64,000 bases of DNA from an uncultured Lachnospiraceae bacterium (GCA_910576975.1 CAJTJY010000004.1:1-64000); one strand, 5' to 3'; positions 8,444 to 18,841 are shown, numbered from the stretch's first letter. Numbers and translations: made by a program. Notes: a model not told the origin generated them from the letters alone.

Positions 8444-8487
8444 GCGAAAAAGTCTCCGGCACAGCGTCTGTCTGGAGACTTTTTCGC
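8444..8487. terminator. Terminator-like hairpin in the divergent intergenic region
   Basis: A perfect 14-bp stem (gcgaaaaagtctcc, 8444-8457, with its complement at 8474-8487) and a 16-nt loop, carrying A/T tracts within the stem. It could work in either direction. It sits between two divergent genes, so no transcript obviously needs it. Confidence 0.4.
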
Positions 8488-8524
8488 TATCTGAAATACT
8501 CGCCTCACACAAGTAGTAACAATT

Positions 8525-8580
8525 GAAACAGACAAAATATGACAGTTTTCAACAAATTTGATTAAAATAATGTCTGTTTC
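8525..8580. repeat. 10-bp inverted repeat pair upstream of the giant surface protein
   Basis: gaaacagaca at 8525-8534 and its exact complement at 8571-8580, separated by 36 AT-rich bases. It could be an operator or a weak RNA stem. The spacing is long for a single dimeric repressor site. Otherwise the 8400-8640 stretch shows no gene. Confidence 0.35.
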
Positions 8581-8641
8581 AGGGTATGGAAGCATAGGGG
8601 CTGGAACATAAAGGAAAGAGAGAAACCGTGGCAAGAAAGAA

Positions 8642-8670
8642 TTGTATTGTAAACTAGATTGTGCTATACT
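8642..8670 (+). promoter_or_regulatory. Sigma-A promoter of the giant surface protein gene
   Basis: -35 TTGTAT (8642-8647), 17-nt spacer, -10 TATACT (8665-8670). The inferred leader is about 145 nt and starts with a short ccccgaaaagggg hairpin at 8685-8697. Confidence 0.65.
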
Positions 8671-8822
8671 CTAATAGAAAAAGTCCCCGAAAAGGGGAAA
8701 AATCAAGAAATCTAAATTTAATCTATTATTTTTCAGGTCAAAAGCGCCGAAAAATATTAATAATATACCTTTAACTATATACATGATGAATGAGAGAAAA
8801 GATGGAAAGGGAGGAACAAGTT

Positions 8823-11800
8823 ATGCACAAGGTATTTGCCCGGAGAATGACGGCGTTGCTGCTGAGCCTTTGCATGGTTGCCGGAATGATTGATCTTTCC
8901 GGCTTTACTGCGCAGGCGGCAGATGATTATATTCAGTACGAACGCCTGGAAATTACTGGAGGGCCATACGTCTATACTGGATCGGCGATTGAGCCGACGG
9001 TTGAAGTATATGGTCTTGATAGCGAGGGCACAGAGGTCAAAGCGCCTGCTGGGAGCTTTGAGATTGCTTATTCGCCAAGCGCGCCGCTAAACGCAGGCAC
9101 CTATACGGTCAGGGTAGAAGACAAGAATTACAAAGACAACTTTGCGCGCGGCAGCTTTGAGGTTGAACGCCAAGAACTGAACGGAAGCTATACCATTAAA
9201 GCGATTGACGAGGTGACCATAATTAACGACGGCGTGGCACAGCCCGAAGTCAAGCTTCTGGATTCGGCAGGAAGAGAGGCGCCTCTCAGAGGCGTCATGT
9301 CTGCATTTGAGGTTACTGGAGTAGACTATATTTACAATTTTGCCAATAACGATACGGATGGAATGGCGACAGTGACAGTGACAGGATGCGGCAATTACAA
9401 GGGAGATTTAACAGGCAGCTTTACGGTTAAGAAGCTGACGTCCGCAGATTTGTCATTTACGTTCGGAACCAGCGTCACTGCAAACTATGATTCTGGAAAG
9501 CCTGCAATTCCCAGACAGGCTCCCAGAGACGTGACGTGCAGGGGGGATGCTTTGACGCTGGATCAGGATTACCGGATTGAATACGGCAATCACACGAAAG
9601 CGACAACGGAAGCCTGGGTACGCATCGTAGGCATAAATGATTATGAGGGGCTTGTCAGTGAGAAGAAAAATTATACCGTTATCAAGCGAATTGGAGAGGA
9701 AGCCGAAATTGCAGGATATCCAGAGAGCTTGCGCGTTCGTTTGAAGACGCCTGTGGCAGACCAGCCTTATAAAGGAGGCGCCCCGGTAACGATTACAGAG
9801 GAAGACATCGTGCTCTATGATCCTGATTCCGGGGAAGACAGATTGACGCCGGGTGTTGATTACGAAATTGACCCGACGACTTATAAATTCAACTCAGCGG
9901 CTACCACGGCAACGCAGAAAGCCCAGGTTGCTGTGAAAGGCAAGGGAAGGTACCGTGAAGACATGGTGATTGAATTTGCGATTGTCGCACCGCAGCTTTC
10001 CTCCTGCACAATCGTCATTCCAGACGCCAACTGCATGTATGACGGGACGTCGCAGTTTGACAAACTGGACTGGACCAATGCGGTGACTAATAATGGAATT
10101 ATCTATGAAAAAGGAAAAGACTACGAGGTCACAGAGTTGGGAGACGGCATTTCGGCGGGGGACCAGAAAATTGAATTGTATCCGCTTCCAGGCGGAAGGC
10201 TTCAGGGCGGCTCCGTCACCAAAAGTTATAATATCAAGAAGCGTCCCCTTACGGAAGAAGCGGGCGTTACGATGCAGTTTACAGGAAGCGTGGATGATCT
10301 CGTATTTGATAATAAAGCCAAGGAACCCCCGGTACAAGTGCTGTTTGGAAGCAAGGTCCTGACAATGGATGATTATGATGTCGAATACCAGGCGAACAAG
10401 GATGCCGGGACAGCAAGCGTGATTGCCAAAGGCAAGGGGAATTTTTCAGACAGTACCAAGCCGCTTACATTTACCATCAAGCCCTATACGCTGGCAATGG
10501 ACAATGCGGAAGTCAGAGGAATATTGCCGAGTTATACTTATACAGGAAAAGACCATCAGCCGAGTCCCAACGCTGTGTTAAGGCAGCCGCTGAACGGCAA
10601 AGTCGCGCTTCTGAAGGATACGGATTTCACCGTGGAATATAATAATAACCACGATGTCGGCACGGCTACTGTGATCGTCAAAGGAAAAAATAACTTTGAC
10701 GGCCAGATAGAAACTCAGTTTGAAATTACAAAATGTAATCTTGGCGATACTGCATCTGGTGTGCGAATCAATGTCAAGAGCCCCATGTACTATACCGGGG
10801 ACTTTATCGCGCCTGAAGTAGATATCAACAATGCCGGAACCGCTATGGTGGAAGGTACGGACTATACCATGGAAGTGGTGAACAATCAAAATGTTGGAAA
10901 AGCAACCGTTACTTTTAGAGGCATAAATAACTATGAGGGAGAGGCTGTCAGGGAATTTGAGATCCGTCCCCGGAATATCCAGGATGGCGAGCTTGTGGTA
11001 GTTGACGCAGAAGACAGTGCGAACCATAACTTTACTACCATGGCTCCCGATGATAACCATTACCCCTACACGGGCAGCGAGATTGTTAAGAAACTGCAGG
11101 TACAGTTCAGTAAAGGGGAAGAAGTAGGGCTTAAGACGCTGGAGCAGGGCGCAAAGCCGGAAGAAAAGGAGGAAGGGGATGAGTGCATCATCACTTTCCA
11201 GAACAATAAGGCGATTGGAACAGCGCAGGTCACCGTGGAGGGTACCGGAAATTATTCAGGCAAAGTAATCCTGAAATTTACCATAAAAGGTGATCTTTCC
11301 GATTGGGAGCAAGGTACGGATCCATTTACCAAGGCAAAGATTAAGAACGAGATTGTTTATACGACTCAGCCGGCGGTGGTCAAGGAAGAAGATATTGACA
11401 TTACCTTTGACGGGAATCCCCTAAAGCTGGGAACGGATTATGACATCACCAGCGAGGATGTCGATGCCGGACCTGCCTATGCGAAAGTAACCGGAAAAGG
11501 GAATTACTATGGCGAGATCAGTAGCCTGCCTTTTACGATCCGGCCTTTGAATCTTTCTACAGATTCGTTATCAGATAATAAATATGTCATTGAAAATGTA
11601 AAAGAGGAATATGTCTATACGGGCGGTGCGATCTGTCCAGAACCAAAGATCACTCATAATGGCACGTTACTCGAAAAGGGAACGGATTATGACGTAGAAT
11701 ACAAAGATAATACGGATTATGGAACGGCGACCCTGATTATCAAAAGCGTGAACAGTAACCCAAATTACATTGAAAATTATGAAATGAATTTTGAGATTAC

Positions 11801-14800
11801 GAAATATAACTTTAAGGCAGATTACGCAAAAACAGAGATTGACGTTCAGGGAATTTTTGACGCAGTGCTAGACGCTGTGAAAGCAGGGGAAGACGAACAT
11901 GCGCAGTTGGATGACCCAGCGGTGAATCCAGACGGCGTCGTCATGAAAGAACTCAAAGTAGCATACAGTCCGTCTGATATTGATGGGACGCCGACTGGCG
12001 AGCTGAAAATTCTTGGATTAAAGACCGATTACAACGTGATTTACGATCAAAATACCAAGCCTGGAACGGCGATCGTTAAAATCAATGGAATGGGCAATTT
12101 TACTGGCACGATTACAAAAGAATTTAGGATTAGAGGGGATTTGTCCTCTGAAAATACCAAGGTAGAAGTGCAAGACTGGATCTATACGCCGCCAAAGAAC
12201 GGCGAAATCACGAATACGCCCAAGCCGACGGTTACTTATACGGTGACATATTCCACCGGACGGACAGAAGAGCTTGCGCTTGAGGAAGGCGTAGATTATG
12301 TAACCGAATATGATAAACATGCCAACGCCACGTTAGGCGGCGATCCGGCAATTGTGATGATTAAGCCTGTGCTGGGAACGGATGATGTTGTGACAGGGAA
12401 TTATACTGGGGAGGCGCAGGGCGCGTTCCAGATTCTGCAAAGAGATCTCTCGCAGACGGTAGGGGAAGGCAAGGATCCTTTGCTGGAGGTTACCGGACTG
12501 CTGGAGGAAGGGTATGAATATAATGGTTCAGAGATCATACCAAGGCTCCAAGTTACCTGCGACGGTACGGAGCTTCGCTGGGTGATTGCAGGCGAAAGCG
12601 GAGACGATTACGATTATACGATTTTTGCAGAGAATAATGTCAACGTCTTTGAATATGCTTATCCAGAAGGTCCAGACGGGCCAAAGGGAGAACGCATGCT
12701 TCCCAAAGTAACCGTTGAGGCGAAGAAAGATGAAAGCGGCGCCTATACAGGGAATTACACAGGCAAATTCGATTTAGAGTTTAAAATCAATCCCCGCATC
12801 CTGGGCGAAGAGACTTTGGGCACGCTGCCAGGCAAGGTGGAAGGGATTCCAGAGGAGAAAGATTACACCAATAAGCCGATTACTTTCCCGTTGCCAGGAG
12901 ACGACACTAGAAATGCGATCGACGTAACCTGGGGCAAGATTGACGAAGAGGGCAATCAGGTAGTCAGCCGTCTTGAGGAGCACAAAGATTATACGGTTTC
13001 CTATAAGGATAATACCAAGATTGGCGAGGCTACGGTTACGATTACCGCAGTGGAAGAGAGCAATTATGCGGGAAGTTATGATAAGAAGTTTAAGATCATG
13101 GCGAGCATCGAGGTCGTGGACGATCCAGATAGCTTCCCTGTAAAATATATGAAATTGGATTTTGATGATGACAAAATTAAACATGACGTGCCCTATGGCA
13201 TCGTGGACGTCTATCCAGATATGGGATTTGAAGACTACTCCGGCGTTCTCTGCGGCGAGTCCAATGATCCGTATATCCTGCAAGAGGGAATTGATTTTGA
13301 GATCGTCAAGGCGGATAATCCGAACCCAGATCCGGTAAAGGGAGCCAGCAAGAACAACGTCAATGTGGCTCGGGAAGATGCAGAAGAAGCCGACAGGCCG
13401 ACGGTGGTGATCCGGGGGATCGGCTGCTACCGTGGCGTGATTAAGAGATACTATAACATTATTCCCAAGGATCTTGCACAAGATCAGGGAGATATCACGG
13501 TGGTCTTCTTGGATGCGATAAGTTCAGAAGAATATGAAAATGCATTCCTCTATACAGGGGAAGCGATCGAGCCGAAAAGGATTGAGGTTCGCAACCATGG
13601 TCAGCTTATGACGCCTAATGTTGATTATGTGATTGCGGGATATGAGAACAATACAGAGATTTCCACAGAGACGAAACAAGCTTGCGTGATCATTGAAGCG
13701 GCGACTGGAGAAGGGGCGAGCGGCAATTATATCAACAGCAAGAAGGCGTACTTTAATATCATTCCGCGATCCATTGACGGCATGCAGCTTACCATTACCG
13801 ACGGTCCGCAGATCTTTGACCGTACCGAGAAAAAGCCGGAAGTTGAAGTTTCATTTATGGAAGGCACGACTAAGATCGTTTTGAGCAAAGACGATTATGA
13901 TGTGGAATACAAGAATAATATCAATGCTGCCTCTGAATCTGCTGGCGAAGAAGCTCCAGAGATTATTGTTACTGGAAAGGGCGCCTATAGCGGAACAATT
14001 ACCAGGAAATTTACGATTGAGAGGGAAAGCTTAGAGCCACAGGAAGAAACTGATGATTTTGATATCACGGCGACAGACGCAGTCTATACTGGAGAAAAGG
14101 TGACCACGGTGATCGAGGTCAAGGCAAAAGACGGCACTCTGCTGGTGGAAGGCAGCGATTACGAGATAGGAAATTACGCCGATGACGTGGAAATCGGAAC
14201 TGGCACGGTTGAGATTCACGGTCTTGGCAACTACACTGGGACACGACAGATACCGTTCCGCATTTTGCCTCCGGCAGGAAAGATCCGCATAGCGGAAATT
14301 GAAGATCAGATATATACCAGCCTCCCTGTCACGCCAAGCGTAGAAGCAGTCCTGGTCGTGGACGACATGGAAGGCGTGGAAATGCCTATGAAGCAAGGTC
14401 AGGATTATGAGCTGTCCTACGAGAATAATATTGATGCTGGAACTGCTACCGTGAAAGTTACTGGAATCGGCAATTTCTCAGATATAGAGCCGGCGACAAC
14501 GACGTTTACCATTCACAGCAAGGGCATTAGCGTCAGCGGCGATGACGGCACGGCGGCGGATATGCAGTTAGAAGATATCGAAGACCAGATTTATACTGGC
14601 AATGGCGTTACGCCAGATGTAAAACTTGCCATCCGCAGAGATTTGCCGCCGGCAGAGGGTGAACAAGAGAACGGCGACAGAGAAGAATGGCAATATTTGA
14701 TCCTTGGCAAGGATTATGAGCTCTCCTATGAGACCAATGTCGCAGTGGGGCTGGCAGTGGTGACCATTACTGGAATTGGCAATTACCATGGAACCATCTA

Positions 14801-16043
14801 TTCTTCATTCCGAATTCTAGGACCTATGAATCTGGCGGATGTTCCAAAGATTCCGGTTCAGCAATTTACTGGGACTGAGATCAGGCCGGAGGTCAAGATT
14901 TCGTTTGCTGGCGAAGAGCTGACAGAAGGCGTGGATTATACGCTGGAATACAAGGATAATATAGACCGTGGCACGGCAACCATTGTTGTAACAGGAATGG
15001 GATGGTATACGGGAACAAAGAATGTTACCTTTGACATTGCAAGAGAGTTTTCAGAAGAAACGTCAATTAAGGGGGTAGCGGCGGCTTACACCTATACGGG
15101 AGCAGCGATTCAGCCCGTAATCCGGGTCGAGGACAGCGGAGTCGTTCTTTCGAATGGAAAGGATTACAAGGTTAGCTATAAGGATAATATTAATACAGGA
15201 AAAGCTTCTATTACGATAACTGGCATTGACAAATACCAGGGAAGCAAGACGGTTACCTTTAAGATCACCTCTCAGAATTTGGGAAGAGCGTCTGTGACAA
15301 AGATTAAAGACCAGGTTTACGATGGGAAGGAAAAGAAGCCCAGCGTGAGCGTGATAAGCGGAGGCGCAAAGCTCAAAGAGGGCATCGATTACAAGGTGGC
15401 TTATGACAAGAACAAAGCGCCGGGAATGGCGAACGTTACCATTCGTGGAATGGGGAATTATGCAGGCGCTATTACCACGAAATTCAAAATTACCGTTCCC
15501 AAAGTAACTGGCGTGAAAGTGTCCAAATATAAGGATACCAGCATTACGTTCTCCTGGAAGCGGAATCAGGTGGTCAGCGGCTATCAGATTTACAATGCAA
15601 AGAATAAGAGGGTAGCTTTCGTGAAGAAGAATAAGACCACGAAAGCCACGGTTTCGAAGCTCAAAGCGGCAACGTCTGGCACATTCCGGGTAAGGGCATA
15701 CGTTGTTAAGAGCGGCGTGTATTATTATAGCTCATTTGTAAAGATTAAAGCATGCACGGCTCCCAAAGCGACGAGCATTACCAAGCTTGCCTCCAAGAAA
15801 TCAAAACAGGCAGTGATCAACTGGAAGAAGATCAAAGGCGCAAGCAGTTACGAGGTATACAGAAGCACGAGCAAGAAAGGCAAGTATAAGAAGATTGCCT
15901 CTACCAAGAAGACCTCATATACGGATAAGAAAGCAACTGGAGGAAAGACCTATTACTACAAAATCCGCGTATGCAAGAAGGCAAACAACAAAAATTATTA
16001 TAGCAGTGATTCGGCAGTGATGTCTGTGAAAGCGGTCAAATAG
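8823..16043 (+). CDS. Giant secreted repeat protein with two C-terminal FnIII domains
   Basis: About 2406 residues. The N-terminal signal peptide (basic MHKVFARR, hydrophobic core, cleavage near AQAAD) is followed by about 24 repeats of 70-110 residues. Each has the pattern YTG..I.P, then (D/T)Y.V.Y..N, G.A.V...G.GNY.G and a closing F.I strand, as in Ig-like/MBG-like surface modules. The last about 180 residues form two FnIII-like domains rich in Lys. There is no LPxTG-type signal, membrane anchor or SLH domain, so attachment would be non-covalent or it is released. The start at 8823 has GGGAGG upstream; an ATG at 8790 is less likely. It lies directly ahead of a sortase gene. Role (adhesion, matrix) is inference. 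Confidence 0.85.
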   Translation: MHKVFARRMTALLLSLCMVAGMIDLSGFTAQAADDYIQYERLEITGGPYVYTGSAIEPTVEVYGLDSEGTEVKAPAGSFEIAYSPSAPLNAGTYTVRVEDKNYKDNFARGSFEVERQELNGSYTIKAIDEVTIINDGVAQPEVKLLDSAGREAPLRGVMSAFEVTGVDYIYNFANNDTDGMATVTVTGCGNYKGDLTGSFTVKKLTSADLSFTFGTSVTANYDSGKPAIPRQAPRDVTCRGDALTLDQDYRIEYGNHTKATTEAWVRIVGINDYEGLVSEKKNYTVIKRIGEEAEIAGYPESLRVRLKTPVADQPYKGGAPVTITEEDIVLYDPDSGEDRLTPGVDYEIDPTTYKFNSAATTATQKAQVAVKGKGRYREDMVIEFAIVAPQLSSCTIVIPDANCMYDGTSQFDKLDWTNAVTNNGIIYEKGKDYEVTELGDGISAGDQKIELYPLPGGRLQGGSVTKSYNIKKRPLTEEAGVTMQFTGSVDDLVFDNKAKEPPVQVLFGSKVLTMDDYDVEYQANKDAGTASVIAKGKGNFSDSTKPLTFTIKPYTLAMDNAEVRGILPSYTYTGKDHQPSPNAVLRQPLNGKVALLKDTDFTVEYNNNHDVGTATVIVKGKNNFDGQIETQFEITKCNLGDTASGVRINVKSPMYYTGDFIAPEVDINNAGTAMVEGTDYTMEVVNNQNVGKATVTFRGINNYEGEAVREFEIRPRNIQDGELVVVDAEDSANHNFTTMAPDDNHYPYTGSEIVKKLQVQFSKGEEVGLKTLEQGAKPEEKEEGDECIITFQNNKAIGTAQVTVEGTGNYSGKVILKFTIKGDLSDWEQGTDPFTKAKIKNEIVYTTQPAVVKEEDIDITFDGNPLKLGTDYDITSEDVDAGPAYAKVTGKGNYYGEISSLPFTIRPLNLSTDSLSDNKYVIENVKEEYVYTGGAICPEPKITHNGTLLEKGTDYDVEYKDNTDYGTATLIIKSVNSNPNYIENYEMNFEITKYNFKADYAKTEIDVQGIFDAVLDAVKAGEDEHAQLDDPAVNPDGVVMKELKVAYSPSDIDGTPTGELKILGLKTDYNVIYDQNTKPGTAIVKINGMGNFTGTITKEFRIRGDLSSENTKVEVQDWIYTPPKNGEITNTPKPTVTYTVTYSTGRTEELALEEGVDYVTEYDKHANATLGGDPAIVMIKPVLGTDDVVTGNYTGEAQGAFQILQRDLSQTVGEGKDPLLEVTGLLEEGYEYNGSEIIPRLQVTCDGTELRWVIAGESGDDYDYTIFAENNVNVFEYAYPEGPDGPKGERMLPKVTVEAKKDESGAYTGNYTGKFDLEFKINPRILGEETLGTLPGKVEGIPEEKDYTNKPITFPLPGDDTRNAIDVTWGKIDEEGNQVVSRLEEHKDYTVSYKDNTKIGEATVTITAVEESNYAGSYDKKFKIMASIEVVDDPDSFPVKYMKLDFDDDKIKHDVPYGIVDVYPDMGFEDYSGVLCGESNDPYILQEGIDFEIVKADNPNPDPVKGASKNNVNVAREDAEEADRPTVVIRGIGCYRGVIKRYYNIIPKDLAQDQGDITVVFLDAISSEEYENAFLYTGEAIEPKRIEVRNHGQLMTPNVDYVIAGYENNTEISTETKQACVIIEAATGEGASGNYINSKKAYFNIIPRSIDGMQLTITDGPQIFDRTEKKPEVEVSFMEGTTKIVLSKDDYDVEYKNNINAASESAGEEAPEIIVTGKGAYSGTITRKFTIERESLEPQEETDDFDITATDAVYTGEKVTTVIEVKAKDGTLLVEGSDYEIGNYADDVEIGTGTVEIHGLGNYTGTRQIPFRILPPAGKIRIAEIEDQIYTSLPVTPSVEAVLVVDDMEGVEMPMKQGQDYELSYENNIDAGTATVKVTGIGNFSDIEPATTTFTIHSKGISVSGDDGTAADMQLEDIEDQIYTGNGVTPDVKLAIRRDLPPAEGEQENGDREEWQYLILGKDYELSYETNVAVGLAVVTITGIGNYHGTIYSSFRILGPMNLADVPKIPVQQFTGTEIRPEVKISFAGEELTEGVDYTLEYKDNIDRGTATIVVTGMGWYTGTKNVTFDIAREFSEETSIKGVAAAYTYTGAAIQPVIRVEDSGVVLSNGKDYKVSYKDNINTGKASITITGIDKYQGSKTVTFKITSQNLGRASVTKIKDQVYDGKEKKPSVSVISGGAKLKEGIDYKVAYDKNKAPGMANVTIRGMGNYAGAITTKFKITVPKVTGVKVSKYKDTSITFSWKRNQVVSGYQIYNAKNKRVAFVKKNKTTKATVSKLKAATSGTFRVRAYVVKSGVYYYSSFVKIKACTAPKATSITKLASKKSKQAVINWKKIKGASSYEVYRSTSKKGKYKKIASTKKTSYTDKKATGGKTYYYKIRVCKKANNKNYYSSDSAVMSVKAVK

Positions 16044-16073
16044 CTGTTTGCAGGAAAGGATGTTGGTATCAAT

Positions 16074-17246
16074 ATGAGTAAAATATACTGTATTGGAAAA
16101 TTCCAGTTTGATTCCTATATTGAATATCAGGAAGCGTTAGACGATATAGAGAAAATCCGATATATCTCAAAAAAAATGGATATCAATGAACCTGGCGTGG
16201 CACAAAGGCTGTATACCCTGATCCGGGAAGGGAAGATTGTCTTTAAGAGCGTGGTAGGCGACGACTACCTGCTCTACCTCTCGGATATGCTGGCGGATGA
16301 TTACCGTGCCATGTCCAGAAATCCCTTTTCCAAAAAGCTAAAATACAAGTTGCAGCGGGTATCTCCTGGTCAGGTGGTGGGCGCTGTCTGTATGGCTGGC
16401 GCCGTGGTCTGCTTCCTAGTGTTTTTGGGAAGCGAGTACCGGGATCAGCAAAAGACCAAGCAACTGGAGCGCCTCAAGAACGAGCAGGAGATTTCCGCAG
16501 CTTCTGACTGGCTCTCCGCCCAGGTTCTGGACGTACTGAAAGATGGAGAGAAGGAACAAAAACAAGAGTCAAAGAAAGAAAACTCAGTGCAAGCAGAGAC
16601 AAAGACAGTGGATAATGACGTCTACGCCGCTGAAAATACGGAGCTAGATGGACCTGAGATTCTGCCAGAATTTCAGGAGTTATATCAGCAAAATTCTGAT
16701 TTTGCCGGGTGGATTGCCATACCTGGGACTGAGATTGATTATCCGGTGATGCAGGCAGTGTCAGAGAACAGTGATTTTTACCTGACGCATGATTATACTG
16801 GGAAAGAGGACATCAATGGCTCTATTTTCTTGGATTCCAGAAACAGCCTCGAAAATCCTAACGACAATATGATTATTTATGGTCATAATATGAAGTCTGG
16901 AATGATGTTTGGCAGGCTGACGGAATATCTTGACAAGAATTACTGGAAGGCACATAAGAACATTACCTTACATACCATTTATGAGAAAGCGGAATATGAG
17001 ATCATAGCAGTATGCCTGTCTCAAGTAGCAGAAGGCGAGGACGGTCATTTTAAATACTATGATTTTATTGATGCCGGAAATAAGAAAGCGTTTAAGCGAT
17101 ACATCAAGAACATCGAAGAATTAAATATTATGGACGAAGAACTGAACGTCTCGTACGGGGATAAATTGTTGACACTTTCCACCTGCAATAATTATGTGAA
17201 AGATGGCAGATTATTCCTGGTGGCAAAGAAGTGTGAGCAGCAATAA
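16074..17246 (+). CDS. Class B sortase with an N-terminal cytosolic extension
   Basis: 390-residue membrane-bound cysteine transpeptidase that joins sorted proteins to peptidoglycan. The sortase core (about 200-388) has the catalytic His in IIYGHNM, the Cys in LLTLSTCNNY and the Arg in KDGRLFLVAKK. One membrane segment lies at about 100-120. Ahead of it is a roughly 95-residue cytosolic domain of unknown role, unusual for a sortase, and a Lys/Glu-rich linker follows the membrane. It starts 30 bp after the giant protein and ends 26 bp before the BspA-like protein with a TPKTG signal. The three are therefore probably one operon, with that protein as the likely substrate. Confidence 0.9.
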   Translation: MSKIYCIGKFQFDSYIEYQEALDDIEKIRYISKKMDINEPGVAQRLYTLIREGKIVFKSVVGDDYLLYLSDMLADDYRAMSRNPFSKKLKYKLQRVSPGQVVGAVCMAGAVVCFLVFLGSEYRDQQKTKQLERLKNEQEISAASDWLSAQVLDVLKDGEKEQKQESKKENSVQAETKTVDNDVYAAENTELDGPEILPEFQELYQQNSDFAGWIAIPGTEIDYPVMQAVSENSDFYLTHDYTGKEDINGSIFLDSRNSLENPNDNMIIYGHNMKSGMMFGRLTEYLDKNYWKAHKNITLHTIYEKAEYEIIAVCLSQVAEGEDGHFKYYDFIDAGNKKAFKRYIKNIEELNIMDEELNVSYGDKLLTLSTCNNYVKDGRLFLVAKKCEQQ

Positions 17247-17272
17247 AAAGGTAATGCAAGGAGGACGAGAGG

Positions 17273-18841
17273 ATGAAAAAAATTTTTGACAGGTGTTTGA
17301 GCGCAGCGCTGATACTGGCTCTGACCCTGGTACTGTGTCCTGAAATCACGGCACAGGCGCAAGAGGATGTCAGCGTATATACCATGGAAGGGACTACGAT
17401 CACAGGTTATACCGGAGCGGGAGGAGACATTGTCCTTCCGGCAACTGCTACAGCAATCGCAGATTATGCATTTGCCGGAAACGGCAGCATTTCTAGCGTG
17501 ACGATTCCGGCAAACATTACAAGCGTGGGCGCCTATAGCTTTTCTGGCTGTGCGGGAATGACCAGCGCTGTGATCGGCGGAGCGGCAGCCCTTGGAAGCG
17601 GCGTGTTCTATGGCTGCAGTTCTTTAGGATATGTGGAGCTTCCAGGTGGATTATCTGCAATTCCGGCAGAAACTTTTGCAGGCTGCAGCAGCTTGGGCGC
17701 AGTCTCGATTCCTGAAGGAGTGGGATCTATCGGTTCTCAGGCATTCAGCGGTTGCAGCAGCCTGGGGGCTATTGGGATTCCCTCTACCGTGACGGAGATT
17801 GGAAGCGGTGCTTTCAGTGACTGCGTGGGATTGTCATCGATTACGATTCCCTCTTCTGTAAGTTCCATGGGGAGCGGCGTGTTATCTGGATGTAGCGGAT
17901 TGGGAAGTGTCAGCCTTTCAGGCGGAATGTCGAATATTCCAGAGCTTACTCTATTTGGGTGCAGCGGCTTAGGGAGCGTTGAAATTCCAGCTTCGGTAGG
18001 AAGCATTGGCGCACAGGCGTTTGGTAACTGTAGCGGATTGACTAGCATCAGCATTCCGGCAAGCACTTCTTCCATTGATTTAAGCGCTTTTGACGGCTGC
18101 AGCAATTTGAGCCAGATTACGGTGGAGAGTGGGAATGGAAGTTATTCTTCGAATAACGGCGCTATTTTTGACAGCGGACAGTCTCAGCTTCTCTATTCTC
18201 CTATGGGGAAATCCAGTCTCGAGCTGCCCAAGGGGATGACGACGATCTCTAGTTCCGCTTTCAGCGGAAGCCCTTACCTCTATAATCTGGTCATTCCAAA
18301 TTCTGTGACCACCATTGAGGCGGACGCTTTTAGCGGCAGCGGCATTGGAGCCGTGCAGATTCCGAAAAGCGTGACTTCTATTGGCTCTCAGTCTAACTGG
18401 ACGCCAGATGTGATTTACGGTTATAAAGGATCTGAGGCAGAACGCTTTGCCAATGATAATGGATATATTTTTGAAGACTTGAGTCAGGGCGGAGAAGATC
18501 CAACGCCCCCGGGACCGACGCCTCCAGGACCGGGTCCAGATGATGGCAATAACAATAATAACAATAATAACAATAATAACAACAATAACAATCCAACAAA
18601 TAATAATGGCGGAACAACGGGGGGCACGGTAGGAGGCAGCACGGTGACAAGCACTACCAGAGGCACAGTGACGAAGGCAGGAACCTCTGTTTCCAGAAAT
18701 ATGGGGACTGCACAGGTGAAGAGCGGTACGCCCAAGACAGGAGTTGCTTTTGACGCAAAATATTTGCTCTGCGCCGGAATTTTCCTTGCCGGGACGTGTC
18801 TGGTGATTAGCCGCAAGAAAAAGGGCATAAAAGCAGAATAA
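17273..18841 (+). CDS. BspA-type leucine-rich repeat wall protein with TPKTG sorting signal
   Basis: 522 residues. Signal peptide (MKKIFDRC start, cleavage near AQAQE), then about a dozen LRR_5/BspA repeats of about 23 residues (pattern S(V/I)TIP..V..IG..AF.GC). Next come a Pro-rich stretch and a pure run of 15 Asn, a Thr/Gly-rich linker, and a C-terminal wall-sorting signal: TPKTG, hydrophobic segment, RKKK tail. Class B sortases of clostridia are known to use (S/N/P)PxTG-like motifs, so TPKTG fits the sortase encoded just upstream. Probably a surface adhesin. The Asn tract is encoded by simple AAT/AAC triplets that could vary in length without breaking frame. Confidence 0.9.
   Translation: MKKIFDRCLSAALILALTLVLCPEITAQAQEDVSVYTMEGTTITGYTGAGGDIVLPATATAIADYAFAGNGSISSVTIPANITSVGAYSFSGCAGMTSAVIGGAAALGSGVFYGCSSLGYVELPGGLSAIPAETFAGCSSLGAVSIPEGVGSIGSQAFSGCSSLGAIGIPSTVTEIGSGAFSDCVGLSSITIPSSVSSMGSGVLSGCSGLGSVSLSGGMSNIPELTLFGCSGLGSVEIPASVGSIGAQAFGNCSGLTSISIPASTSSIDLSAFDGCSNLSQITVESGNGSYSSNNGAIFDSGQSQLLYSPMGKSSLELPKGMTTISSSAFSGSPYLYNLVIPNSVTTIEADAFSGSGIGAVQIPKSVTSIGSQSNWTPDVIYGYKGSEAERFANDNGYIFEDLSQGGEDPTPPGPTPPGPGPDDGNNNNNNNNNNNNNNNPTNNNGGTTGGTVGGSTVTSTTRGTVTKAGTSVSRNMGTAQVKSGTPKTGVAFDAKYLLCAGIFLAGTCLVISRKKKGIKAE
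18548..18592 (+). repeat. AAT/AAC triplet tract encoding 15 asparagines
   Basis: Fifteen consecutive Asn codons alternating AAT and AAC in the linker between the leucine-rich repeats and the wall-sorting signal. Slippage by whole triplets would change linker length in frame. Confidence 0.9.

Noticed and set aside
8790..8822. Upstream ATG as start of the giant protein
   Set aside because: The start at 8823 has GGGAGG and directly begins a standard signal peptide; the longer N-terminus is acidic.
9894..10337. Minus-strand ORF of 147 codons inside the giant repeat protein gene
   Set aside because: Shadow of the coding frame opposite; no ribosome binding site, no plausible protein.
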